This document shows, piece by piece, positions 22,919 to 31,687 of a stretch of DNA of 42,075 nucleotides. Each line of letters starts with the position of its first letter. The stretch's first letter is position 1. Location of the stretch: NCBI GenBank assembly GCA_934548045.1, contig CAKTEM010000022.1, positions 1 to 42,075 of the forward strand, written 5' to 3'. The notes beneath the pieces are model-generated. The model searched no databases. It saw only the letters and a program-made list of their open reading frames with translations, and was not told the origin of the DNA. Source of the DNA: an uncultured Faecalibacterium sp. GTDB taxonomy: Bacteria > Bacillota > Clostridia > Oscillospirales > Ruminococcaceae. The position numbers and the translations under genes are program-made.

Positions 22919-24313
22919 TTACCCCTTCTTCGCCTTGGCGAATACATCGTCGATGGTGCCTGCGAACAGGAACGCGCTCTCGGGCAGGTCGTCGCACTCG
23001 CCATTCAGGATCATTTTGAAGCCGCGCAGGGTCTCCTTCAGCGGCACATACTGGCCGGGCATACCGGTGAACTGCTCCGCGACATGGAAGCTCTGCGACA
23101 GGAAACGCTGCACCTTACGGGCGCGGCTGACCGTGCGCTTATCTTCCTCGCTCAGCTCGTCCATACCCATGATGGCGATGATATCCTGCAGTTCCTTGTA
23201 ACGCTGTAGCACCTTCTGGACGGCACGGGCAATTTCGTAATGCTCCTGACCCACGACCTCCGGGCTGAGGATACGGCTGGTCGAATCCAACGGGTCGACA
23301 GCCGGGTAGATGCCCTGAGACGCAATGTCACGGCTCAGAACGGTGGTCGCATCCAGATGGGTGAAGGTGGTGGCCGGAGCCGGGTCGGTCAGGTCGTCCG
23401 CAGGAACGTAGACGGCCTGAACGGAGGTGATGGAACCCTTGCGAGTGGACGTGATGCGCTCCTGCAACGCGCCCATTTCGGTCGCCAGCGTAGGCTGATA
23501 GCCGACAGCGGAGGGCATACGGCCCAGCAGAGCCGAGACCTCGGAACCTGCCTGCGTGAAACGGAAGATGTTGTCGATGAAGAGCAGAACGTCCTGATTC
23601 TTGACGTCGCGGAAGTATTCCGCCATCGTCAGGCCGGACAGAGCCACGCGCATACGGGCTCCCGGCGGCTCGTTCATCTGGCCATAGACCAGCGCGGTCT
23701 TGTTGATGACGCCGCTCTCGGTCATTTCGCCGTACAGGTCGTTGCCCTCACGGGTACGCTCGCCGACACCGGTAAAGACGGAATAACCGTTATGCTCGGT
23801 GGCGATGTTGTAAATCAACTCTTGAATCAGAACAGTCTTGCCGACGCCTGCGCCGCCGAACAGACCGATCTTGCCGCCCTTTGCGTAGGGGCAGATCAGG
23901 TCAACGACCTTGATGCCGGTCTCGAGGATCTCGGTGGTTGACTGCTGCTCCTCATAGCTGGGGGCAGGGCGGTGAATGGGCCAGTAGGCATCCGGGGTCG
24001 GTGCCGGTTTGTTATCGACCGGCTCACCCAGCAGGTTGAAGACACGGCCCAGGCACTGATCGCCGACCGGAACCTTGATGGATTCACCGGTGTCCACTGC
24101 GTCGGTGCCGCGCACCAGACCATCGGTGCTGCTCATGGCAATGCAGCGCGCCACATTGTCGCCGGTCAGCTGAGCGACCTCGACGACCAGCTTCTGGCCG
24201 TGGTTGTCGATCTCAATGGCGTTGAGCAGCTCCGGCAGTTCGCCATCCTTGAACTGGATGTCCAACACCGGGCCGATGACCTGGATCACCTTGCCGATAT
24301 GTTTTTCGGACAT
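22919..24313 (-). CDS. atpD: F1 ATP synthase beta subunit
   Basis: The 464-residue catalytic subunit. Walker A is GLFGGAGVGKTVLI (about residues 150-163), GERTREGNDLY (about 186) carries the catalytic Glu, and Walker B is LLFIDNIFRFTQAGSEVSALLGRMPSAVG (about 240-268). The signature PAVDPLDSTSR is present. Length and order are standard. AAGGAG lies 9 bases before the ATG. Confidence 0.98.
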   Translation of the reverse strand: MSEKHIGKVIQVIGPVLDIQFKDGELPELLNAIEIDNHGQKLVVEVAQLTGDNVARCIAMSSTDGLVRGTDAVDTGESIKVPVGDQCLGRVFNLLGEPVDNKPAPTPDAYWPIHRPAPSYEEQQSTTEILETGIKVVDLICPYAKGGKIGLFGGAGVGKTVLIQELIYNIATEHNGYSVFTGVGERTREGNDLYGEMTESGVINKTALVYGQMNEPPGARMRVALSGLTMAEYFRDVKNQDVLLFIDNIFRFTQAGSEVSALLGRMPSAVGYQPTLATEMGALQERITSTRKGSITSVQAVYVPADDLTDPAPATTFTHLDATTVLSRDIASQGIYPAVDPLDSTSRILSPEVVGQEHYEIARAVQKVLQRYKELQDIIAIMGMDELSEEDKRTVSRARKVQRFLSQSFHVAEQFTGMPGQYVPLKETLRGFKMILNGECDDLPESAFLFAGTIDDVFAKAKKG

Positions 24314-24338
24314 AGGCTACAACTCCTTACTTGTTGTT

Positions 24339-25187
24339 TTAAATCTCCGCGCCTGCCACGATCTCAGTGATCTCCTGCGTGATCGCGGCCTGACGTGCGC
24401 GGTTGTAATACAGATTCAGATGGTCGATCATCTCACCGGCGTTCTTGGTGGCGGCGTCCATCGCGGTGCGGCGAGCAGCCAGCTCACTGGCAACGCTCTC
24501 GCAGACCGCACCATAGACGATACCGGCCACATACTCCGGGATGATGGCCTTGAACACTTCCTCGCTGCTGGGCTTGTACAAGATCTGACTGCGGCGCGCC
24601 TCAGCCTTCTGCTCCTCGGTCGGCTCAATGGACAGCGGCAGAACCTCCATCGTGGTGGCGGTCTGGGTCATCATCGAGTCGAACCGGGTATAGCAAATTT
24701 TCACGGCGTCGTAGTCGCCTTTCAGGAAGCCTGCGGTGATCTGCCGCGACAGCTGGAAGCACTCGCCCACCGAGATATCCGCCGCCATCAGAACATCCTC
24801 AGTGAAGAGGTCGGCCTCATGATGGAGGAAATACTCTGCCGAACGCTTGCCGATGGGCAGCACCGTGACCGGGCCGGGCTGTGCGTCCGCCTGTTTGAAG
24901 ACGTTCGCATTGTAGCCGCCTGCCAGTCCACGGTCGCCTGCAATGACGATGAGCAGCGTCCGCTTTATCTCAGTGCGCCGGAGATACGGGTTCCGGGCGC
25001 GAGGGTCTGCCGCCGCGATCTTCATCAGCGATTCGTGCAGGGTCTCAAAATAGGGGCGGCTGTGTTCAACACGCTCCTTGGCACGCCGCATCTTGGAGGA
25101 CGCCACCAGCTCCATGGCTTTGGTGATCTGCATGGTACTTTCTACGCTTTTGATGCGCAGCTTGATGTCCTTCATGGAACCTGCCAT
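24339..25187 (-). CDS. atpG: F1 ATP synthase gamma subunit
   Basis: The 282-residue rotor shaft of F1. The N-terminal helix (SMKDIKLRIKSVESTMQITKAMELVASSKMRRA) and the C-terminal helix (RRTAMDAATKNAGEMIDHL, YNRARQAAITQEITEIVAGA) form the coiled coil inside the alpha3beta3 ring. GDRGLAGGYN is the family motif in the middle domain. AAGGAGG lies 10 bases before the ATG. Confidence 0.97.
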   Translation of the reverse strand: MAGSMKDIKLRIKSVESTMQITKAMELVASSKMRRAKERVEHSRPYFETLHESLMKIAAADPRARNPYLRRTEIKRTLLIVIAGDRGLAGGYNANVFKQADAQPGPVTVLPIGKRSAEYFLHHEADLFTEDVLMAADISVGECFQLSRQITAGFLKGDYDAVKICYTRFDSMMTQTATTMEVLPLSIEPTEEQKAEARRSQILYKPSSEEVFKAIIPEYVAGIVYGAVCESVASELAARRTAMDAATKNAGEMIDHLNLYYNRARQAAITQEITEIVAGAEI

Positions 25188-25208
25188 GCGTTACACGCCT
25201 CCTTCCTG

Positions 25209-26729
25209 TCAGTGTGCCTTGAGAAAGCTCTCGGTATAGGCGGACAGAACACTCTTGAGAGCTTCTTCGGTGTCCTTGTCCAGATTGCCGGTGGTGCGGA
25301 TGGTATCCATCACGGCTGCACCTTCGGCATTGTTATCGAGGTATTCGTACAGACTCTTCTCGTACTCGGCAACATCGCTGACCTTGACCTTCACGAGGTA
25401 GTCGTGGATGGTAGCATACAGGACAGCGACCTGTTTCTCGACCGGAACGGGAGCCGAACGGTTCTGCTTCAGCACCTCGACGATGCGCTCGCCCTGTGCC
25501 AGACGTGCCTTGGTATCAGCATCCAAATCGGAGCCGAACTGTGCGAAGGACTGCAGCTCACGGTACTGAGAATAAATCAGTTTCAGGGTACCGGCGACCT
25601 TCTTCATGGCTTTGATCTGTGCGTTGCCGCCGACACGGGAGACCGAGATACCGGGGTTGACAGCCGGCATGACGCCCGAGTGGAACAGCTCCGTTTCCAG
25701 GAAGATCTGACCGTCGGTGATGGAAATGACGTTGGTCGGGATATAGGCCGAAACGTCGCCTGCCTGCGTCTCGATGATGGGCAGAGCGGTCAGACTGCCG
25801 CCGCCCAGCTCCTTGGACAGCTTTGCTGCACGCTCCAGCAGACGGGAGTGCAGATAGAAGACGTCGCCGGGGTATGCCTCACGTCCCGGAGGACGGCGGA
25901 TCAACAGCGACAGCGCACGGTAAGCGACTGCGTGCTTGGACAGGTCATCATAAATGATAAGGACATGCTTGCCCTTATACATGAAGTACTCGCCCATGGC
26001 GCAGCCGGAATAGGGCGCGATATACTGCAGCGGCGACAGCTCGGATGCCGTTGCGGAGACGACGATGGTGTAATCCATCGCACCGGCCTCGGTCAGGCTC
26101 TGAACGAGGTTTGCAACGGTAGAACGCTTCTGGCCGATGGCGACATAGATGCAGATGACATCCTTGCCCTTCTGGTTGATGATGGTATCGGCGGCGATGG
26201 TCGTTTTACCGGTCTGACGGTCGCCGATGATCAGCTCACGCTGGCCGCGGCCAATGGGGATCATCGAGTCGATGGCCTTGATACCGGTCTGAAGCGGCTC
26301 CTTGACGGGCTGACGCTCGATGATGCCGGGTGCGCGGCTCTCGATGGCGCGGAACTCGGTCGTCTCGATGGGGCCTGCGCCGTCGATGGGCTGGCCCAGC
26401 GCGTTGACGACACGGCCGATCATCGCGTCACCGACCGGCACGGACACGACCTTGCCGGTGCGCTTGACGGTGCTGCCTTCCTTGATGCCGGCGTCGGAAC
26501 CCAGCAGAACGATGGAGACGGTGTTCTCCTCAAGGTTCTGCGCCATGCCGTACTCGCCGTTATCAAACTGAAGCAGCTCACCAGCCATGCACTTTTCCAG
26601 ACCGCTGGCACGGGCGATGCCGTCGCCGACCATAATGACCGTGCCGACTTCGCTCTGTTCGATCACGTTCTCATAGTGCTTGATCTGCGCACGGATGATC
26701 TTTGAGATCTCTTCAGGTTTCAGTTGCAT
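25209..26729 (-). CDS. atpA: F1 ATP synthase alpha subunit
   Basis: The 506-residue regulatory nucleotide-binding subunit. Walker A is IIGDRQTGKTTIA (about residues 168-180), DDLSKHAVAYR (about 268) and the arginine finger region ISVSRVGGNAQIKAM (about 365) are present. I chose ATG 26729 because GGTGAAG is 8 bases upstream and the product then begins MQLKPEEIS as expected; a TTG at 26750 would add seven residues without a ribosome binding site. A palindromic repeat and about 145 bases separate it from atpH, unlike the tight spacing elsewhere in the operon. Confidence 0.97.
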   Translation of the reverse strand: MQLKPEEISKIIRAQIKHYENVIEQSEVGTVIMVGDGIARASGLEKCMAGELLQFDNGEYGMAQNLEENTVSIVLLGSDAGIKEGSTVKRTGKVVSVPVGDAMIGRVVNALGQPIDGAGPIETTEFRAIESRAPGIIERQPVKEPLQTGIKAIDSMIPIGRGQRELIIGDRQTGKTTIAADTIINQKGKDVICIYVAIGQKRSTVANLVQSLTEAGAMDYTIVVSATASELSPLQYIAPYSGCAMGEYFMYKGKHVLIIYDDLSKHAVAYRALSLLIRRPPGREAYPGDVFYLHSRLLERAAKLSKELGGGSLTALPIIETQAGDVSAYIPTNVISITDGQIFLETELFHSGVMPAVNPGISVSRVGGNAQIKAMKKVAGTLKLIYSQYRELQSFAQFGSDLDADTKARLAQGERIVEVLKQNRSAPVPVEKQVAVLYATIHDYLVKVKVSDVAEYEKSLYEYLDNNAEGAAVMDTIRTTGNLDKDTEEALKSVLSAYTESFLKAH

Positions 26730-26774
26730 TGTTGTGTCTTCACCACTCAATTCTATTTTCTATTTCGGGTGGAA

Positions 26775-26821
26775 TAGCCCTCTCAGGCACTTCGTGCCAG
26801 CTCCCCCCAAAGGGGGAGCCC
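26775..26821 (+). repeat. Palindromic intergenic repeat, copy C, inside the atp operon
   Basis: It is identical to copy B for 29 bases (from TAGCCCTCTCAGG through CCAGCTC), then has its own palindrome CTCCCCCCAAAGGGGGAG. It lies between atpH and atpA. Confidence 0.8.
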
Positions 26822-26874
26822 TTGGCAAAGAGGATAACTAAAATTCTCATGCGCCAAGTTTCATCAATTGCTTT

Positions 26875-27414
26875 TTACAGAGTAGCTGCTGCGATATTTT
26901 TGCGCAGACCGGCGAGGCGGTTCTGGACGGTGCCGTCCAGTTCCGTACCCTCGATGTCCAGACGGATGCCGCCCAGAACGGAGGGATCGACTTTGGTTTT
27001 GAGGTCGATCTTCTTGCCGGTCACAGCCTCGAGCTTTTCGTGCAGACGGGCGGTCTGCTCCTTCGTCATGGCGACCGCAGAGATGGCCGTCGCCTCAAGG
27101 ATGCCGTGCGCCGCGTTGTACCGGATGCGGTACGCACGGGCGCAGCCGTTCAGCTCGCGCAGGTAGCTCTTTTCGCAGAGGACTTTCAGGAAGTTGAGCA
27201 GGTACAGATGGATCTCACCACGGAACGCCTTGTCCAGCAGGCCGCAGCGTTCTTTCTTCGGGATGCTGGGGATGCTCAGCAGATGCAGATATTCCGGGTT
27301 CTCCTTGAATATCGCCGCGACAGCATCCAGCTCCTCTAAGATCCGTGTTTCCAGCCCTTCCTCTGCCGCCAGATCGTACAGGCTTCCGCCGTACATCTTT
27401 GCGATCTCGGTCAT
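26875..27414 (-). CDS. atpH: F1 ATP synthase delta subunit
   Basis: A 179-residue peripheral-stalk subunit linking Fo b to F1 alpha. The N-terminal helical domain is about 1-105, and the C-terminal family signature is DPSVLGGIRLDIEGTELDGTVQNRLAGLR (about 143-171). Its ATG overlaps the atpF stop (ATGA), indicating translational coupling. Confidence 0.95.
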   Translation of the reverse strand: MTEIAKMYGGSLYDLAAEEGLETRILEELDAVAAIFKENPEYLHLLSIPSIPKKERCGLLDKAFRGEIHLYLLNFLKVLCEKSYLRELNGCARAYRIRYNAAHGILEATAISAVAMTKEQTARLHEKLEAVTGKKIDLKTKVDPSVLGGIRLDIEGTELDGTVQNRLAGLRKNIAAATL

Positions 27415-27917
27415 GATGCTTCACCCACGTTCTTGATGAATTCGTCGATCAGATCCTGATGGTCTTTTTCTTTGATCTCACGCTCGACCACCTTGGAAGC
27501 GATCTCCATCGCCATACCGCCGATCTCGTCCTTGACCTCGTTGACGGCCTTCTTGCGCTCCTGCGCAATGTCGGCTTCGGCCTTCTGCTTGAGGGCAGCG
27601 GCCTGTGCGCGTGCCTCGCCCAGCAGCTCCTCGCTGCGAGCGGTGGCCGTCTTCTGGGCAGCGGCGACGATCTGGTTTGCTTCGGCACGGGCATTTTGCA
27701 GGTTCTGCTCATACTCAGCCTTCATCGCCTCCGCCTCGGTGCGGAGCTTTTCAGCGTCCGCGATCTGGCTGTCGGCCTTGGCCTTGCGCTCAGCGATCAC
27801 CTTTTTGACCGGGTTCAGCAGCAGCTTTTTAAAGATGAACAGCTGGATCATCAGGTTGCAGATCTGGGCGATGAACGTCCAGCCGTCCAGCGTGATCAAC
27901 GCCTGATAAAGTTGCAT
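27411..27917 (-). CDS. atpF: Fo ATP synthase b subunit
   Basis: A 168-residue peripheral-stalk subunit. One membrane helix lies at about residues 12-36 (FIAQICNLMIQLFIFKKLLL), followed by a long charged coiled coil rich in Ala, Glu and Lys to the end, which dimerises and contacts delta. AAGGGAG lies 6 bases before the ATG. Confidence 0.95.
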   Translation of the reverse strand: MQLYQALITLDGWTFIAQICNLMIQLFIFKKLLLNPVKKVIAERKAKADSQIADAEKLRTEAEAMKAEYEQNLQNARAEANQIVAAAQKTATARSEELLGEARAQAAALKQKAEADIAQERKKAVNEVKDEIGGMAMEIASKVVEREIKEKDHQDLIDEFIKNVGEAS

Positions 27918-27959
27918 AAGCGTCTCCCTTCTTTCGTGTTTTTCAACTCAGAAGGCGGC

Positions 27960-28241
27960 TCAGCCCAGATAGTTCATGAACATGCCGGGAGCGAGGAAGA
28001 TCAGCAGCAGACCGGTGACGAAACCGTAAATACCGGTGGTCTCAGACAGTGCAACGCCCAGGATCAGGGTGCTGGTAACGTCGCTCTTGCACTCGGGCTG
28101 ACGGCCAACGGCCTCGCAGGCAGCAGCTGCCGCGTTGCCTTCGCCGATACCAGGGCCGATACCTGCGATCAGTGCAAGACCTGCGCCGATGCCGCAGCCT
28201 GCCAGAGCGATACCACGAGCAAGAAGTTGAAAGTCAGTCAT
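27960..28241 (-). CDS. atpE: Fo ATP synthase c subunit, two-carboxylate type
   Basis: A 93-residue proteolipid forming the rotor ring: two membrane helices with the polar loop GRQPECKSD. The ion-binding Glu is Glu67 in ALSETTGIYG. Helix 1 has GIGPGIGEG, where Glu34 replaces the Gln found in sodium-type rings such as that of Ilyobacter. Glu34, Glu67, Thr68 and Tyr72 together resemble the two-carboxylate sodium-coupling motif described for Fusobacterium nucleatum. Sodium coupling is therefore likely but inferred. AGGAGG is 9 bases before the ATG. Confidence 0.95.
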   Translation of the reverse strand: MTDFQLLARGIALAGCGIGAGLALIAGIGPGIGEGNAAAAACEAVGRQPECKSDVTSTLILGVALSETTGIYGFVTGLLLIFLAPGMFMNYLG

Positions 28242-28295
28242 TTTAGTTGTCCTCCTAAAAATTAGTCGTTTTGGGGGATGCCGGAACAGAGCTTG

Positions 28296-29039
28296 TTACT
28301 CCTCACCGGCAGCGCGTTTGATGAAGATGGTGGTCAGGGTACAGAAAATGAATGCCTGAATACAGCCGCCGAACCAGTCAAAGTACAATCCGGTAAAGGC
28401 CGGGATACCGATCTGGAACAGCTGGATCTGGCTCAGGAAGCCGGGCAGCCAGCCAAACACGACATGGCTCAGGCTTGCCAACGCCCAGTACAGCAAAGTG
28501 GAGATGACTGTACCGGACAGGATGTTGCCGAAGTGACGGAACGCCATACTGACCGGGGTGGAGACTTCCGACAACACATTGATGGGTGCCATCAGGAAGA
28601 TGGGGTCGAGCAGACCTTTCAGGTAGGAAAGGATGCCGTTCGTGGTGATCTTGTAATACATAATGATGGCAAAGACCACGATGGCCCACGCCGCCTCGGT
28701 GTTCAGATCCGCCGTCGGACTCCACAGACCGATGACGCTGATCAGGTTGCACCCGATGCTCAGCGCGAAGATGGCTCCGACCAGTGGGATATACTTGTCG
28801 AAATGATAGCCCATATTCTCATGAACGAACTGGTCAAGCCGCTCGACGATGAACTCGGCTGCGGCCTGCCGCTTGGAGACATTTTCCAGTTTGAGGTCAT
28901 GTCCCAGCCAGAAGGCCAGACCCGAAAGCAGTGCCATCACGATCCAGGTACTCACCAGCGTCTGGGTGATTTTAAAGTCGCCCAGCACCGGGATATTGGT
29001 ATGGATGGTATACAGGATCTTTGCGCCGTTCAGTTCCAT
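28296..29039 (-). CDS. atpB: Fo ATP synthase a subunit
   Basis: The 247-residue stator channel subunit, with five or six membrane helices. The essential Arg lies in VSMAFRHFGNILSG (about residue 174). The protein is somewhat short, as usual in Firmicutes. A GGGGGTG site precedes the ATG, which comes 3 bases after the stop of the atpI-like gene. Confidence 0.95.
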   Translation of the reverse strand: MELNGAKILYTIHTNIPVLGDFKITQTLVSTWIVMALLSGLAFWLGHDLKLENVSKRQAAAEFIVERLDQFVHENMGYHFDKYIPLVGAIFALSIGCNLISVIGLWSPTADLNTEAAWAIVVFAIIMYYKITTNGILSYLKGLLDPIFLMAPINVLSEVSTPVSMAFRHFGNILSGTVISTLLYWALASLSHVVFGWLPGFLSQIQLFQIGIPAFTGLYFDWFGGCIQAFIFCTLTTIFIKRAAGEE

Positions 29040-29042
29040 TTG

Positions 29043-29543
29043 TTACGTTTCACCCCCTTTGGTTCCGGGGTCTTCCTCCTGCACCGCAACAGGGGCCGCG
29101 GCGTCTTCCACTGAGACTTCCGCCTGCTCCGGTCTGGGTGTCAGGGGTTTATACTTTCCGGTTATTTGCAGGTAATAAATGGTGACACGAGGGAAAAACA
29201 GCGGCAGGACACTTGCAAACGGCTGGAAGCAGGGCGCGGCAATTGCCACGACCACCCAGACCGCCTGCAGCAGCATCCGCGCGTTGTGCGAAAGCTGTAA
29301 TTTGGCTTTGCGGCGTTTCTCGTCCTGCTCGTCGATGATGTTTTGGACGACAAGACAGATGCCTGCAAAGTTTGCGATGGCGACGGCTGCACCGAGGATG
29401 CTGCCCAGAATGACCGTAGAATCAAACCGAACCCAGCCCACCAGATGCAGTGCGGCAAAAATCACCCACATGGCCGCCGTACAGATGGCGGTGCCGCAGG
29501 CGATACGGGTCAGTTCCTTCTTGGATTCCGGCTGCAATTTCAT
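29043..29543 (-). CDS. AtpI-like ATP synthase assembly protein
   Basis: A 166-residue protein with four hydrophobic segments (about 13-33, 42-66, 88-105 and 108-130) and an acidic, Pro/Ala-rich soluble tail (about 135-166). Position and topology match ATP synthase I-type proteins, which help assemble the c ring or import Mg2+. Sequence similarity is weak, as is usual for AtpI. I chose ATG 29543, which has GGGAGG 7 bases upstream, over the TTG at 29549. Confidence 0.75.
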   Translation of the reverse strand: MKLQPESKKELTRIACGTAICTAAMWVIFAALHLVGWVRFDSTVILGSILGAAVAIANFAGICLVVQNIIDEQDEKRRKAKLQLSHNARMLLQAVWVVVAIAAPCFQPFASVLPLFFPRVTIYYLQITGKYKPLTPRPEQAEVSVEDAAAPVAVQEEDPGTKGGET

Positions 29544-29561
29544 AAGCAAACCTCCCGATAA

Positions 29562-29822
29562 TTATTGATGCGTATTGAATCCGACACGATGGTTTTTGTC
29601 CGTTTTGGCGCGGTTCAAACGTTCTTTGGCAAACACCCAGAAATTCTGTGCGCCGGAGGCCAGCCCCAGAAGGATGGCCGGCAGGTAGACCCACATCGGC
29701 CAGTTCCAGTGGTTGACAGCCCACCAGCATCCCAGCAGGCACAGCACCAGCGGCAGCAGCATGTTCAGACCCAGCTGGGTCAGCCAGACGATATCTTCCA
29801 GCACTTTGTACAGTCCTTTCAT
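29562..29822 (-). CDS. AtpZ/AtpI-type small membrane protein
   Basis: An 86-residue protein with two membrane helices (about 10-34 and 41-60) and a basic C-terminus. It fits the AtpZ/AtpI family (PF09527), which begins many Firmicute atp operons. GGGAGG lies 8 bases before the ATG. It is the first gene of the operon. Confidence 0.75.
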   Translation of the reverse strand: MKGLYKVLEDIVWLTQLGLNMLLPLVLCLLGCWWAVNHWNWPMWVYLPAILLGLASGAQNFWVFAKERLNRAKTDKNHRVGFNTHQ

Positions 29823-29884
29823 GACTGACGCCTCCCTCCTGCCTGCGGCAAAGAATTTTTTCTGGTAAAGAAGTTTATACGCCC

Positions 29885-29913
29885 ATTATAATCAATTCCG
29901 CTTTAAAACACAA
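29885..29913 (-). promoter_or_regulatory. Promoter of the atp operon
   Basis: On the minus strand TTGTGT is 17 bases from TATAAT, about 65 bases before the first gene. Apart from this and the glg terminator, the gap 29823-30139 is AT-rich with no gene seen. Confidence 0.6.
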
Positions 29914-30074
29914 TGAATTTTGCCCCAAAATATAGCGAATGTTCACAGTTTGTTAAAACTTACTATATAACTGTTCGTACCACACGTACTTTGTATTCCT
30001 CCGAGGACATCATTTTCATCATATTGCCAAAAATTCCGTTTTATCCTTGTGCAAAAGGGCAAATCATAAATGCA

Positions 30075-30109
30075 GAAAAGCCGCCCGACTTTTGTATCGC
30101 CGGGCGGCT
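30075..30109 (-). terminator. Terminator of the glg operon
   Basis: AGCCGCCCG pairs with CGGGCGGCT, followed on the minus strand by TTTTCTGCATTT. Confidence 0.85.
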
Positions 30110-30139
30110 GTGAAAGGGTAGATTCAGTTCAAAAGGAAA

Positions 30140-31558
30140 TTACCAGAGGTTTGCGGTCTCGTTATAGAGGCCCTCATAGCTCTTTGCGGAGACATCCCAG
30201 CCGAAGTCACATTCCATGACGTGCTTGACGAGGTTATGCCAGTTCTCCTTATCGTTGTAGGCATCCTGTGCGCGGCAGCATGCGTCATACAGTTCGTGAG
30301 AGCTGTAACCAGCAAAGGTAAAGCCGTTGCCATCGCCCATCGTGGAGTCGTGGATAGAGTCACGCAGACCGCCGGTCTCGCGGATGATAGGAGGCGTGCC
30401 ATAACGGCAGGCGACCATCTGTGCCAGACCGCAGGGCTCGCTCTTGGAAGGCATGATGAAGGAGTCTGCACCAGCGTAGATCTGCTGAGACAGAGCCGGC
30501 TCGAAGCCGATGTAAGTACCGACGCGGCCCGGGTGACGAGCAGCCAGGTCGGAGAAGAAGCTCTCATACTGGTTCTCACCGCTGCCGAGGATGACCAGTT
30601 CGATACCGCGGTCGACCAGACCATCGGCGACGCTCTGAACGAGGTCAAAGCCCTTCATGCCGACCATACGGCTGACCATACCGAAGACGGGGCTGCCGTC
30701 CTGATGCAGGCCGAAACGCTCCTGCAGAGCCTTCTTGCAGGCTGCCTTGCCCTCTTCAAAGTTTTCAATGCTGTAATTGAACGCAATGTTGGAGTCGGTA
30801 GCCGGGTCGTTTGCATCCATGTCGATGCCGTTCAGGATGCCGCACAGCTTGTACTGCTTCTCACGCAGCAGAGCGTCCAGACCGTAGCTGAACCACGGGT
30901 CGAGGATCTCCTGTGCGTAGGTCGGGCTGACGGTGGTGATCTTGTCCGCCGTCTCGATGGCACCCTTCATGAAGTTTGCGCAGCCGTCATACTCGAGGAT
31001 GTGCTGGTCGCGATGGCCGATGCCGCAGGTATCCTCCAGAATGTCAGTGCCGTACTTGCCCTGATAGGCGATGTTGTGGATGGTGAAGATGGTCTTAATA
31101 CGGTTAAACTTATCGAGGTGGCGATAGTACAGATTCAGGTAAACGGGAACCAGTGCGGTCTGCCAGTCGTTGCAGTTGATGATGTCGGGGGTGAAGTCGA
31201 TGTAGAACAGGGTCTCCAGAACGGCACGGGAGAAGAAGGCAAAACGCTCGCCGTCATCGTAGAAGCCGTACAGGCCGCGACGCTTGAAGTAATACTCGTT
31301 GTCGAGGAAGTAGTAGGTCACGCCGTTGACCTCGGCCTTGAACAGGCCGCAGTACTGGCTGCGCCAGCCGACCGGAACGGAATAGTTGGTGACATACTCC
31401 AGCTTATCACGGAACTTCAGGTCGCCATACAGCGGCATGATGACGCGTGCATCCACGCCGTCTTTTACCAGAGCTTTCGGCAGAGAGCCTGCCACGTCTG
31501 CCAGACCGCCGGATTTCGCAAAGGGAGTCGCTTCCGAAGCTGCATACAGGATTTTCAT
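30140..31558 (-). CDS. glgA: Glycogen synthase (ADP-glucose)
   Basis: The 472-residue GT5 glycosyltransferase extends alpha-1,4-glucan from ADP-glucose. KSGGLADVAGSLPKAL (residues 15-30) is the N-terminal ADP-glucose/glucan motif. The C-terminal lobe has GMVSRMVGMKGFDL (about 293) and the catalytic-site PSKSEPCGLAQMVACRYG (about 375). The length is standard. GGAG precedes the ATG. It is the last gene of the operon, separated from glgD by a double-hairpin element. Confidence 0.97.
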   Translation of the reverse strand: MKILYAASEATPFAKSGGLADVAGSLPKALVKDGVDARVIMPLYGDLKFRDKLEYVTNYSVPVGWRSQYCGLFKAEVNGVTYYFLDNEYYFKRRGLYGFYDDGERFAFFSRAVLETLFYIDFTPDIINCNDWQTALVPVYLNLYYRHLDKFNRIKTIFTIHNIAYQGKYGTDILEDTCGIGHRDQHILEYDGCANFMKGAIETADKITTVSPTYAQEILDPWFSYGLDALLREKQYKLCGILNGIDMDANDPATDSNIAFNYSIENFEEGKAACKKALQERFGLHQDGSPVFGMVSRMVGMKGFDLVQSVADGLVDRGIELVILGSGENQYESFFSDLAARHPGRVGTYIGFEPALSQQIYAGADSFIMPSKSEPCGLAQMVACRYGTPPIIRETGGLRDSIHDSTMGDGNGFTFAGYSSHELYDACCRAQDAYNDKENWHNLVKHVMECDFGWDVSAKSYEGLYNETANLW

Positions 31559-31597
31559 GGGATCGCTCCTTTCAAAAAGAGAAACACAGAAAGAGCA

Positions 31598-31637
31598 GGC
31601 GGAGGCACAAAATGCCTCCGCCCCTCTTTAAGAGGGG
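31598..31637. repeat. Double-hairpin intergenic element between glgD and glgA
   Basis: GGCGGAGGCA pairs with TGCCTCCGCC (31598-31622), and the palindrome CCCCTCTTTAAGAGGGG (31621-31637) follows directly. The sequence then reads CTACCGGGGAGGGAG. It has no T run on the minus side suited to full termination. It may stabilise or separate the two messages. Confidence 0.6.
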
Positions 31638-31687
31638 CTACCGGGGAGGGAGCCGCCCCTGTGGATAAATCAGAGAATAAAGCCAGA

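Noticed and set aside
24204..26705. 833-codon plus-strand ORF opposite atpG and atpA
   Set aside because: It is the complement of well-conserved ATP synthase genes; long antisense frames are common in GC-rich coding DNA with biased third positions.
4099..26821. CRISPR array from repeated palindromes
   Set aside because: The copies are dispersed, lack regular spacers and have no cas genes near them.
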